Below are positions 19,119 through 27,467 of a stretch of 64,000 bases of DNA, one piece after another. The stretch's first letter is position 1; the number at the start of each line of letters is the position of its first letter. Both the position numbers and the translations under genes were made by a program. The stretch lies in assembly GCA_963836375.1 (NCBI GenBank), contig CAWIJK010000001.1, forward strand, positions 620,001 through 684,000, given 5' to 3'. Under the pieces are notes generated by a model that ran no database searches, was not told the DNA's origin, and worked only from the letters and a program-made list of their open reading frames with translations. Source of the DNA: CAWIJK01 sp963836375 (GTDB taxonomy: Bacteria; Actinomycetota; Acidimicrobiia; Acidimicrobiales; RAAP-2).

Positions 19119-19930
19119 TCGACACCCCCGTCCTGACTGTCGAGGAGGTCAGCGTCTCCTTTTCTGGCCGGGTGGTGCTGGACAGAGTCTCCTTCAAGGT
19201 CGGAAAAGGCGAGTTCACGGGACTCATCGGCTCCAACGGCGTCGGCAAGACGACGCTGCTGCGGGTCATTCTCGGCCTCCAAAAGCCCGGCTCAGGCCAC
19301 GTCAGAGTTCTCGGCGCGCCTCTGGCAAAGAGGGGTCGCTCGTTAGGGTACGTGCCCCAGAAGGTCGTCCTCGATGCCGACGTTCCCCTGCGAGGACGGG
19401 ACCTGGTAGCCCTCGGTCTCGACGGCCACCGCTTCGGCTTCGGCCACCGATCGAAGGGCCAGCGGGCACTGGTGGACGAGATTCTCCAAGACGTGGACGC
19501 CGAGCGCTTCGCCGACAGCCGCGTCGGCAGCCTCTCGGGGGGCGAACAACAACGGATCTTGATTGCTCACGCCCTTGTCAGCCGGCCGAGCCTCCTCCTC
19601 CTTGATGAGCCGTTGGCCAATCTCGATCCCAAGAGCGTCCAGGAGATCGTGGCGCTCCTCCACCGGGTCGCCGCCCAATACGAAGTGGCGATTCTTCTCT
19701 CCGCCCACGAAATGAACGCACTCCTCCCGGTCATGGACCGGATCGTCTACCTCACCAATGGCCGGGCCGCGAGCGGCACAACCGAAGAGGTCGTGCAGTC
19801 CGAGGTCCTGAGCAAACTCTACGGACACCACGTCGATGTACTGAAGCTCCACGGCCGGGTCCTGGTCGTCTCGGAACCCGGGGCGGAGAAGGAGGGGATC
19901 CCCGATCACCCCACCCTGAACGTCTCCTGA
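19115..19930 (+). CDS. znuC: metal ABC transporter ATP-binding protein
   Basis: A 271-residue ATPase that powers the metal importer. Walker A GSNGVGKTT, Q-loop near GYVPQKVVLDADVP, signature LSGGEQQR, Walker B LLLLDEP, D-loop ANLD and switch His in LLSAHE are all present. The GTG start overlaps the znuA stop (translational coupling). The C-terminal 30 residues are an unremarkable extension. It is followed after 6 bases by the first permease gene. Confidence 0.93.
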   Translation: MIDTPVLTVEEVSVSFSGRVVLDRVSFKVGKGEFTGLIGSNGVGKTTLLRVILGLQKPGSGHVRVLGAPLAKRGRSLGYVPQKVVLDADVPLRGRDLVALGLDGHRFGFGHRSKGQRALVDEILQDVDAERFADSRVGSLSGGEQQRILIAHALVSRPSLLLLDEPLANLDPKSVQEIVALLHRVAAQYEVAILLSAHEMNALLPVMDRIVYLTNGRAASGTTEEVVQSEVLSKLYGHHVDVLKLHGRVLVVSEPGAEKEGIPDHPTLNVS

Positions 19931-19936
19931 GCCACG

Positions 19937-20869
19937 GTGCACTTCCTTTTCGAGCCGGGATTCTTCTCGAGTACGCCGGTGCAGACGGCGATTGCCATCG
20001 GTGCGGTAGCTGCCATCGTGTCGGCAGTTGTCGGCACCTTTACTGTCATCCGGAGCCAGTCATTCGCCGGCCACGCACTGTCCGATGTCGCTACCACCGG
20101 GGGATCGGTGGCGGCCTACTTCGGGATCGGTCCATTACTGGGGTTCATCGGCGGGGCTGTTTTCGGTGGGGGGGCCATGGACGCGATCGGGGTGCAAAAG
20201 GTGAGGAGCCGGGACCTGGCGACCGGCGTGGTCTTGGGTGCAGCCACCGGGGTCGCCGCGCTTTTCCTCTACCTCGCTACCACGCAGAGCGCCACCACCG
20301 GTGTCACGCAGCAGATCCTCTTCGGCTCGATCTTCACCATCGATCCGTCCACGGTGCCGGTCGCCATTGTTCTGAGCGCGGCGGCACTCCTCCTGATCGC
20401 CGCCATCTACCGGCCGCTCCTTCTGAGTTCGGTCAGTACGGACCTCGCGGCGGCAAGGGGAATCCGTCTGCGCACCGTGGGACTGCTGTTCATGTTGGCC
20501 CTGGCGGTATCAGTGGCCCTGTCCTCGATCGCCATCGGGTCGATTCTCTCGACGGCATTGCTCATCGGGCCGCCGGCCACCGCGCTCCGCCTGACGCGCA
20601 CGGTCCGCAGTTCCATGGTCGTGGCCTGCGTACTCGGTGTCGCCACGACCTGGTTGGGCATTCTCTTGGCCTATGACAGCTACTACTGGATCCCGTCGAA
20701 TAAGGCCTTGCCGGTCAGCTTCTTCATCGTCGTCGCTGCCTTCGTGTTGTATCTGCTGTCCGGGCTGCCTGTGGTCCGACGCCGTGTTGGGCGCCAGCCC
20801 GGAGGGGTGCAGCACGCAGGGGATGCTGGCCAGGGAACTCGGTCAGGCGCCGTGGAGCAGCCGACCTGA
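19937..20869 (+). CDS. znuB: metal ABC transporter permease 1
   Basis: A 310-residue ABC-3 family membrane subunit with about eight helices. Typical features are the N-terminal region SQSFAGHALSDVATTGGSVA and the C-terminal coupling region IGSILSTALLIGPPATALRL. It forms the channel for Zn2+/Mn2+ with the product of the following gene or as a homodimer. A hydrophilic C-terminal tail of about 35 residues follows the last helix. Its stop overlaps the next ATG (TGATG). Confidence 0.9.
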   Translation: MHFLFEPGFFSSTPVQTAIAIGAVAAIVSAVVGTFTVIRSQSFAGHALSDVATTGGSVAAYFGIGPLLGFIGGAVFGGGAMDAIGVQKVRSRDLATGVVLGAATGVAALFLYLATTQSATTGVTQQILFGSIFTIDPSTVPVAIVLSAAALLLIAAIYRPLLLSSVSTDLAAARGIRLRTVGLLFMLALAVSVALSSIAIGSILSTALLIGPPATALRLTRTVRSSMVVACVLGVATTWLGILLAYDSYYWIPSNKALPVSFFIVVAAFVLYLLSGLPVVRRRVGRQPGGVQHAGDAGQGTRSGAVEQPT

Positions 20870-21723
20870 TGTTCTCGGGCTTCATGGTCAATGCCTGGCA
20901 GACGGCAACCGTCGTCGCCGTCGTCGCCGGGGTGGTCGGATTCTTCGTCGTGCTTCGGGGGGAAGCCTTTCCGGCCCACGCCATACCCAATGGCGCCTTC
21001 GCCGGTGCCGCCGGGGCCAGCCTGGTCGGTCTCAACCCACTTCTGGGGCTCGGTCTGTTCTCCTTGCTGGCTGCGCTTGGCATCGGGTCGCTCGGGCGAC
21101 GAGGCAAGGCCGACGTTGCCACTGCGCTGGCTCTCGTGATGATGCTGGGCCTTGGTGCGGCGTTCCTCAGCCAGACCACCGAATATGAGCCCGAGATCTT
21201 CTCCCTGCTCTTCGGCGAAATCCTGGGGGTCAGCTCAAGCGAGATCCTTCCCGTCTCGATCCTAGGACTCGTCTCCGTGCTGGCTATCGCCGTCCTCTAC
21301 CGGCGCCTGATGCTGACCTCCATCGTTCCGGAGATTGCCGCAGCCAAGGGACTGCGTCCGCAGAGGATCGAGATGGCGTTCCTCGTGGTGCTGGCCTGCG
21401 CGACGACCATGACCGTCCCGGTCGTCGGAGCGCTCCTCATCTTCACCTTGATGATCGGGCCGCCGGCCGCAGCTCGGTGCTTCACCGATCGTCCGGGGCT
21501 CGCCATGGTCGCCTCGGTGCTCATCGCGCTCGTGACCGTTTGGGCGGGCATCGCCTGCTCCTACGAGACGAATTGGCCGGTCGGGTTCTTCGTCGGGGTG
21601 TTCAGTGCCACCTGGTATGGACTGGGCCGTGTCTACAGCCTGTGGCACCTGTCACACGGCCGCGACGATCGGAACGGACCCGCCTGGACTATCACCAAGG
21701 AATCAAGCGCCAACCAGCCATGA
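20869..21723 (+). CDS. metal ABC transporter permease 2
   Basis: A 284-residue second ABC-3 permease, clearly related to permease 1 but diverged: RGEAFPAHAIPNGAFAGAAG corresponds to the SFAGHALSDV region, and VPVVGALLIFTLMIGPPAAA to the coupling region. Two different permeases in one operon suggest a heterodimeric channel. It starts at an ATG overlapping the previous stop. The C-terminus is hydrophilic. It ends the operon, 35 bases before the convergent propeller-protein gene. Confidence 0.88.
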   Translation: MFSGFMVNAWQTATVVAVVAGVVGFFVVLRGEAFPAHAIPNGAFAGAAGASLVGLNPLLGLGLFSLLAALGIGSLGRRGKADVATALALVMMLGLGAAFLSQTTEYEPEIFSLLFGEILGVSSSEILPVSILGLVSVLAIAVLYRRLMLTSIVPEIAAAKGLRPQRIEMAFLVVLACATTMTVPVVGALLIFTLMIGPPAAARCFTDRPGLAMVASVLIALVTVWAGIACSYETNWPVGFFVGVFSATWYGLGRVYSLWHLSHGRDDRNGPAWTITKESSANQP

Positions 21724-21758
21724 CCTGTGGAACCACTTATGGCACGGTCGGCCTCGCC

Positions 21759-23934
21759 TTACCCGGTGGGCACCGCCCCCACCACGTTGGTGACGTGGAC
21801 CCCGACACCGGGCAGCGACCCCTGACTGGTGGCGTCGCCGAAGGCGAAGACCCCGCCGTCGGCGCCGATCAGCCAGTAGCCCCCGCCGTCGGGGGTGGGC
21901 ACGATGCTCACGATGTTGGTCACCGTGACCCCGAGACCGGGGAGGGAACCGTGGGAGGTGGCGTCCCCGAAGGCGTAGACCGCCCCGTTGGCCCCGACCA
22001 CGTAGTAGCCCTTCCCGTCGGGCGTCGAGGCGATCCCGGTGATGTTCTTGACCGAGACCCCGATCCCGGGCAGCGAGCCCAAGAACGGGGCGTTGCCGAA
22101 GGTGAAGACTCCCCCGTCCTTTCCGACCAGGAAGTAGCCCCCGCCCCCCGGCGTGGCCACGATGCCCACGATGTCGTTCACGTGGACGTTCATCGAGGGC
22201 AGCGAGCCGTAGAAGCCGCTCGACTGACCGACCGGGAACACGAAGACCCCGCCGTCGGAACCCACCAGGTCATAGCCGGTGTCATTGTTGGTGGGCACGA
22301 TCCCCACGACGTCAGAGACCTTGACCCCGAGGCCGGGCAGGGACCCGAAGAAGCCCTGCGACTGGCCGACCGGGAAGACGAACACCCCGCCGTCCGAACC
22401 CACCAGGTTGTAGCCGGTGAAGTTGTTGGTGGGCACGATCCCCACGACGTTCGAAACCTTGACCCCGAGGCCGGGTAGGGAGCCGAAGAAGCCACTCGAC
22501 TGACCGGTCGGGAAGACGAAGACCCCGCCGTCAGAACCGGCCAGGTCGTAGCCCGCTGTGCGGACGGTGACGCTCTGGGTGGTGGTCGCCGAGGGCCCGC
22601 CGTTGTTCGACACCGTCTGGCCGGTGAAGGTCTGGGTGACAGACGTCCCCTGGGTGTTGGTCACGGTCAGGGTCACCTGGTAGGTGCCCGCCACCACGTA
22701 GGTGTGGGTGGTGGTGGGACTCGTCGTCATGGACGTGGTCCCGTCCCCGAAGTTCCAGGCGTAAGAGGCGATCGACCCCACCGGGGACGACGAGGCGGAG
22801 GCGTCAAAGGTGGTGGGATTGCCCGAGGCCCCGGCAGTGGCCGTGAAGGCGGCGGTCGGGGCCTGGTCGGGAGTGATGGCGATCGCCGCTGGGACATCCA
22901 GCCCTCCTCCGGTGATCGGCGTCCCCGCGGTCGCGGTGCTGAGGTCGACAGGAGTCACTGAATCCCCGGTGCCCGCGCCCGAATTGCCCACATAGGCGGA
23001 TTTCCCATCGGGGGTGATGGCGATGGTGAACGGATAGTCCCACCCGCCCGAAGCGGTGATCGGCGTCCCCGCGGTTCCCGTGGTCAGGTCGATCGGGGTC
23101 ACGCTGCCGGTGGCCGCGGTAATTGTTGACGTAGGCACTCTGTCCGTTGGGTGTGATCGCTATGCCGACGGGGTCGTCCAATCCTCCCCCGGTGATCGGC
23201 GTCCCCGTGGTTCCCGTCGCCAGGTCGATCGGAACCACAGAGGAACCTCCGGCGTTTGCGATGTACGCCGTTTGTCCATCTGGTGTGATGGCGATCCCGA
23301 ATGGACGGTCCAACCCACCGCCGGTGATGGCTGTCCCGGCGGTGCCGGTGGCGAGGTCGATGGGAGTCACAGTGCCCGGGTCGGTGTTGTTGTCGACATA
23401 GGCCATCTGGCCGTTTGGCGTGATGGCGATTCCCAGGGGATAGTCCAATCCGCCACCGGTTATCGGGGTTCCCGCGGTCCCCGTCACCAGGTTGATCGGG
23501 GTCACGCTGCCAGGATCCGTGTAATTGATGACATACGCGGTCTTGCCGTCAGGGGTGATGGCAATGCCGTCTGGCAGGTCCAGCCCTCCTCCAGTGATTG
23601 CCGTCCCCGCGGTGTTGGTGGCTGTGTCGATCGGCGTCACGCTGGCGGAGGGCTCATAGTTGACCGCATACGCGGTCTTGCCGTCAGGGGTAATGGCGAT
23701 TCCGTTGGGTTCCTCCATCGATCCCCCGGTGATTGCCGTCCCGGCGGTGTTGGTGGCCGTGTCGATCGGCGTCACGCTGTTGTCGCTGTTGTTGGCCACG
23801 TACGCGGTCGCCGAGGGCGCGGAAGCTCCAGCCGGCGATTCTCCGAAAGCGAGGATGGCCGAAGAGACGGATGCGGCCGCTGCGATCACCGAGAGAGTTG
23901 CCACCCAACGAACGGAACCCGTGACCGTGGGCAT
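21759..23934 (-). pseudogene. secreted double-propeller/PKD protein, frameshifted paralogue of 10963-13080
   Basis: The N-terminal part (start ATG 23934 with an AGGGAGGACC ribosome binding site) encodes a signal peptide (VAAAASVSSAILAF region) and five YVTN-type repeats. After NGQSAYVNNY the frame is lost by one extra base near 23119. The second frame resumes AATGSVTPIDLTTGTAGTPI and continues through two more repeats, a PKD domain (SYAWNFGDGTTS) and six GGVFxF modules to the stop at 21759. Corrected, the architecture is the same as 10963-13080: seven propeller repeats, PKD and six modules. The six-module part is almost identical to that paralogue, while the propeller part is diverged. It could be a true pseudogene, a phase-variable gene or a sequence error. 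Confidence 0.75.
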
Positions 23935-23983
23935 TAAGGTCCTCCCTGGTTGATTCGAACACGAGAACGCTACCGCCTGGGGC

Positions 23984-25000
23984 TCAGTGCAGGGCGGTTT
24001 CCATCGTGACCATGACCTTGCCGCACTCCTTGGAGCCTCCGAGGGTGGCCAGCGCCTCGTCGAACCGCTCCAGAGGGAAACGGTGAGTCACCAGCGCCGA
24101 GAGGTCCCGACGGGCGAGCAGGTCAATGGCGTCCTCGAAGCGGGGCGGGTACTCCATCGATCCTCGGATCGTGAACTGCTTCATGACCAGGAGCAGGTAG
24201 CTGGTGGGAATGGGCTCGAAGTGGAGGGCGACCACCGAGAGTCGCCCACCGATCGGGCCGTGTTCGAGCACGTCGGCGATGACACCCGGCGAGCCCGAGG
24301 CCTCGATGAAGGCGGCGGTGGCCGGGGTCGGCCCGAACATGAACGGTGCGGTGCCGTGTAGCCGCCCCAGTTCGTCCCACACCTCGGTTGTCCTCGGGTC
24401 GAGGGCTGCCCGGGCGCCGAGCCGCAGGGCGAGTTCGCGCCGGGTCGTACTGAGGTCGATGGCGACCACGCTCCGGTGACCACGGTCGACCAGCGTGGCG
24501 ACCGCCGCCAGACCGATCGGGCCGCACCCGAACACGGCGACCCCGTCACCTGGGTGCACGTCGGCCTGGTCGACGGCGCGCATTCCGACCGCCACCGGCT
24601 CGGCCAGGGCGGCCACCCCAAGGGGGAGCCCGTCGGGCACCCCGAACAGCCGACCCCGGTCGACCCCGGTGACCAGCAGCCGGGGGGTGAGCCCGCCCTG
24701 GCCGGCCCCGTTGCCGATGCGTCCCACCTCGTCGTCCCCGGGGTGGACGACCACCCGGTCACCGGTCCGGACCGAGCTCACCTGACGACCGACCCACTCG
24801 ACCGTGCCGGAGACCTCGTGGCCCAGGCACATCGGGCTTGGCGACGGCCCCGCCACCCCGCCCATGGCGATGTAGGAGAGGTCGCTGCCGCAGATCCCGC
24901 ACGCGGCCACCTCGACCAGCGCGTCGTCGGGTCCGGGGTCGGCGGGCTCGATGTCGTCGACCCTCACGTCGCCCGGTCCGTGCACTCGAACTTGGTGCAC
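23984..25000 (-). CDS. zinc-type medium-chain alcohol dehydrogenase
   Basis: A 338-residue MDR-family NAD(P)-dependent oxidoreductase. The catalytic zinc site is seen in CGICGSD (Cys) and GHEVSGTV (His-Glu), and the Rossmann motif in VFGCGPIGLAAV followed by VVAIDLS. The structural-zinc lobe is missing its four cysteines: the region reads HPGDDEVGRIGNGAGQGG. The substrate is unknown; the sorbitol/threonine dehydrogenase branch is most similar. It is the last gene of a five-gene operon, 12 bases after the VOC gene, and starts at GTG. Confidence 0.88.
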   Translation of the reverse strand: MHQVRVHGPGDVRVDDIEPADPGPDDALVEVAACGICGSDLSYIAMGGVAGPSPSPMCLGHEVSGTVEWVGRQVSSVRTGDRVVVHPGDDEVGRIGNGAGQGGLTPRLLVTGVDRGRLFGVPDGLPLGVAALAEPVAVGMRAVDQADVHPGDGVAVFGCGPIGLAAVATLVDRGHRSVVAIDLSTTRRELALRLGARAALDPRTTEVWDELGRLHGTAPFMFGPTPATAAFIEASGSPGVIADVLEHGPIGGRLSVVALHFEPIPTSYLLLVMKQFTIRGSMEYPPRFEDAIDLLARRDLSALVTHRFPLERFDEALATLGGSKECGKVMVTMETALH

Positions 25001-25012
25001 GAGCCGGCTCCC

Positions 25013-25480
25013 TCAGGCCGGGGGCTGGAAGAGGAACGCCATGGCCTCGCGGAACCCGGCGTCGACGACCTCGATCCGCACACCGAGGCGGTTGCGGTGG
25101 TACGCCCAGGCGACCGGAGCGCTCGGACCGGCCCGTCCGCAGAGCTGCAGCGGGCAGCCGGCGCCCGAAAGGGCGGTGCTGGCTCCGCCGAGATCGTCGC
25201 TCCAAAAGCCGATGTGGTGCAGGTTCGAGTGGTCGTTGCGGGCCCAGATCGTGCCGGGGACCTCCTCGATCAGTTCGAGGTGCGGGGCCTCGACCGAGTA
25301 GCAGAACGTCGTCGGGAGCTCGAGATCCCGCTCCTCGCCGTCGCGGACCTCGGTGGCCTCGAGGTGCAGGACCGGTCCCCAGGTCACCCCGAGCTGGTCA
25401 CTCAGCTCGGCCTGGGCCCCCGCGAGGTCGGCCACGATGACCCCGACGTGGTAGTGGGGGGCGAGGGGGCGGGGGGTCAC
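25013..25480 (-). CDS. VOC-family (glyoxalase/dioxygenase fold) protein
   Basis: A 155-residue protein with two beta-alpha-beta-beta-beta modules of the vicinal oxygen chelate fold. Probable metal or substrate contacts are HYHVGVIVADL, HLELIEEVPG and LHHIGFWSDD. Members include glyoxalases, methylmalonyl-CoA epimerases and extradiol dioxygenases, and the sequence does not say which. The GTG overlaps the SDR stop (GTGA), so it is translationally coupled. In this operon it probably acts on an intermediate of the same catabolic route. Confidence 0.8.
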   Translation of the reverse strand: MTPRPLAPHYHVGVIVADLAGAQAELSDQLGVTWGPVLHLEATEVRDGEERDLELPTTFCYSVEAPHLELIEEVPGTIWARNDHSNLHHIGFWSDDLGGASTALSGAGCPLQLCGRAGPSAPVAWAYHRNRLGVRIEVVDAGFREAMAFLFQPPA

Positions 25481-26226
25481 GGGAGGAGGTACCCCCCGTC
25501 GACGGCCAGGGTGTGTCCGGTGACGAAGCGGGCGGCCGAGCTGGCCAGGAACTGCACGGCGCCGACGACGTCGGCGGGCGTCCCCAGCCGGCCCATGGGC
25601 GTGTGGGCCAGCTCGGCCGCGAGGAGCTCGGGGAAATGGGCCATGGGGGCGGTCATCGGGGTGTCGATGACCCCCGGTGCGACCGCGTTGACCCGGATGC
25701 CGTCGTCGACCCAGTGCCGGGCCAGGTTGCCGGTGAGGGCCACCAGACCGGCCTTGGCCGACCCGTAGCCCGGGACGATCGGGACCGAGCGGAAGGCGGA
25801 CATCGAGGCGATGTTGACCACGCTGGCCCCTCCGTCCAGACGACTCGCCGCCAGCAGGCCCCGGCAGCCGGCGGTGAGCCGCATCGGACCGGCGAGGTTG
25901 ACGGTGAGCGAGGTGGCGAACCCCTCGGGGTCCCACTCGTCGCGACCACCGGGGAAGTTGGCACCGGCGTTGTTGACGAGGACGTCGAGGGCATCGAGGG
26001 CCTCGAGGACGCCGTCGATTGTGGCCGGGTCGGACATCTCGCAGCGCTGGTAGGCGAACCGGCTCAGGTCCGTCTCGTAGTCGCCGGCCGAGGCGCGGGT
26101 CCCCGTGACGGTCACGGTGGCCCCGGCATCGTCGAAGCTGACGGCCACCGCGTGCCCGATGCCGCTGGTGCCGCCGGTGACGAGCACCGCGGCACCGGTG
26201 AAGTCGAAGGTGGCCGAGTTGGTCAC
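25477..26226 (-). CDS. SDR-family oxidoreductase
   Basis: A 249-residue classical short-chain dehydrogenase. The NAD(P)-binding motif is TGGTSGIGHA, the NAG motif is NNAGAN, the catalytic Ser is in NIASMSAF, the catalytic YxxxK is YGSAKAG, and the substrate-loop motif is VAPGVIDTPM. The C-terminus FVTGHTLAVDGGYLLP is typical. The GTG overlaps the stop of the MBL gene. It most likely oxidises or reduces an alcohol/ketone in the pathway of the operon. Confidence 0.9.
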   Translation of the reverse strand: MTNSATFDFTGAAVLVTGGTSGIGHAVAVSFDDAGATVTVTGTRASAGDYETDLSRFAYQRCEMSDPATIDGVLEALDALDVLVNNAGANFPGGRDEWDPEGFATSLTVNLAGPMRLTAGCRGLLAASRLDGGASVVNIASMSAFRSVPIVPGYGSAKAGLVALTGNLARHWVDDGIRVNAVAPGVIDTPMTAPMAHFPELLAAELAHTPMGRLGTPADVVGAVQFLASSAARFVTGHTLAVDGGYLLP

Positions 26227-27467
26227 CGAACGTCCAGGCGCTGGAGGGACCGGGTGAGCCAGGCCCGCTCCCAGAAGTTGGCCGAGTCGGCCAGGAGGGC
26301 CTGGGTCGCCGCGGCGGCGACCGCCCGGCCGGCGGCGTGGTCCGGCTCGGCGGCCAGGACGATATCGGTCAGGTGCAGGGCGGCCACCGACTCGCCGCCG
26401 TCCAGCCGTTCGGCGGCGGCGGCGGCGACGGCGTCGGCCCCCGCCAGCGCCACCAGGTCCCGGGCGACGGTCGCCGCCGGCACGTCGTAGAGCTCGGTCG
26501 TCGAACGGTGGTGGAACCAGCCGGCGTAGGTCTCCCAGATGGCCCGCACGTTCCACGGGGTCCTCCCGTAACCCTCGCCGACGTCGAGGTGGTCGGGAAC
26601 CCGCACCTCGCCCATGAGGGTGTACACGTCCTTTCCGGCGTTCATGCCGTCGACCGTCCGGTCGTGGACCCACTGTGTGGCGTCGCGCAGCGCGGTGACC
26701 TCCTCGGCGATGCGCTCCGCACCCTCGATCGGGTCGAAATGACCGGTGAGGAGCCGCTCGGCACCGAGCCCGAGGACCAGGTCGAGCGAGTCGACATAGG
26801 CCAGCGCGTCGCGGTAGCGGTCGCCGCGCATGGTGACCAGGTTCGGAACGTGCCCGAACAGCGCCCCGAACAGATTGCCGGTCAACGCGGTGCGCGAGTC
26901 GGGCAGCCAGATGACGAGCGAGTCGGTGGTCTCGCCGCCGGGAACCGACAGGAGCACGAGCTCCCGGCCCCCGATGGACAGCTCGAGGCGCTCGGCGAAG
27001 GTGGTGGTCGGCTCGGGCCGGGACTGGGCGGTGGCACCGACCCCGAGCGATTCCGCGTAGGCCATGGCGGCGAGGATGGCGTCGATCCAGGCGAAGGCGG
27101 CGTTGCGGGAACGGAAGGCCTCCAGTCGCTCGTTGTCGGCTCGCCACGTCTCGAAGTCCGCCTGGGCGACGACCTCGGTGCCTTCCTCGCGGAAGCAGTC
27201 GACACCGCCGACGTGGTCGTAGTGGCCCTGGGTCAAGATGATGGCCCGGACCGGGGACCCGTCCACGGCGTCGTACACCCGCCGGTGCAGTGGGCCCTCG
27301 AAGCCCATGCCCGTGTTGACCACGACACGTCCCTCGTCGGTCGTGAGCAGGTATGAGTTCGAGAGGCCCGGCGACAGCCAGATGCCCTCGCCCACCTGGG
27401 TGGCGGGCTCACCGCGGGCCGCCGTGATCGCCTCGGCCCCCGGCCGCTCGCGGTGGATGCCGGCCAC
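26223..27467 (-). CDS. MBL-fold hydrolase, alkylsulfatase-like
   Basis: A 414-residue metallo-beta-lactamase-fold protein resembling SdsA1/BDS1 alkylsulfatases over the catalytic and dimerisation domains. The metal motif reads TQGHYDHVGG, so the first His of the usual THxHxDH is Gln. Other candidate ligands are PGGETTDS (Glu) and LLTGHFDP (His). The alkylsulfatase-type dimerisation segment follows (DHLDVGEGYGRTPWNVRAIW, cited to 20 residues). The GTG start directly follows the TGA of the sulfotransferase gene. Together with that neighbour it suggests sulfate-ester turnover, but the altered metal site makes the reaction uncertain. Confidence 0.82.
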   Translation of the reverse strand: MAGIHRERPGAEAITAARGEPATQVGEGIWLSPGLSNSYLLTTDEGRVVVNTGMGFEGPLHRRVYDAVDGSPVRAIILTQGHYDHVGGVDCFREEGTEVVAQADFETWRADNERLEAFRSRNAAFAWIDAILAAMAYAESLGVGATAQSRPEPTTTFAERLELSIGGRELVLLSVPGGETTDSLVIWLPDSRTALTGNLFGALFGHVPNLVTMRGDRYRDALAYVDSLDLVLGLGAERLLTGHFDPIEGAERIAEEVTALRDATQWVHDRTVDGMNAGKDVYTLMGEVRVPDHLDVGEGYGRTPWNVRAIWETYAGWFHHRSTTELYDVPAATVARDLVALAGADAVAAAAAERLDGGESVAALHLTDIVLAAEPDHAAGRAVAAAATQALLADSANFWERAWLTRSLQRLDVR

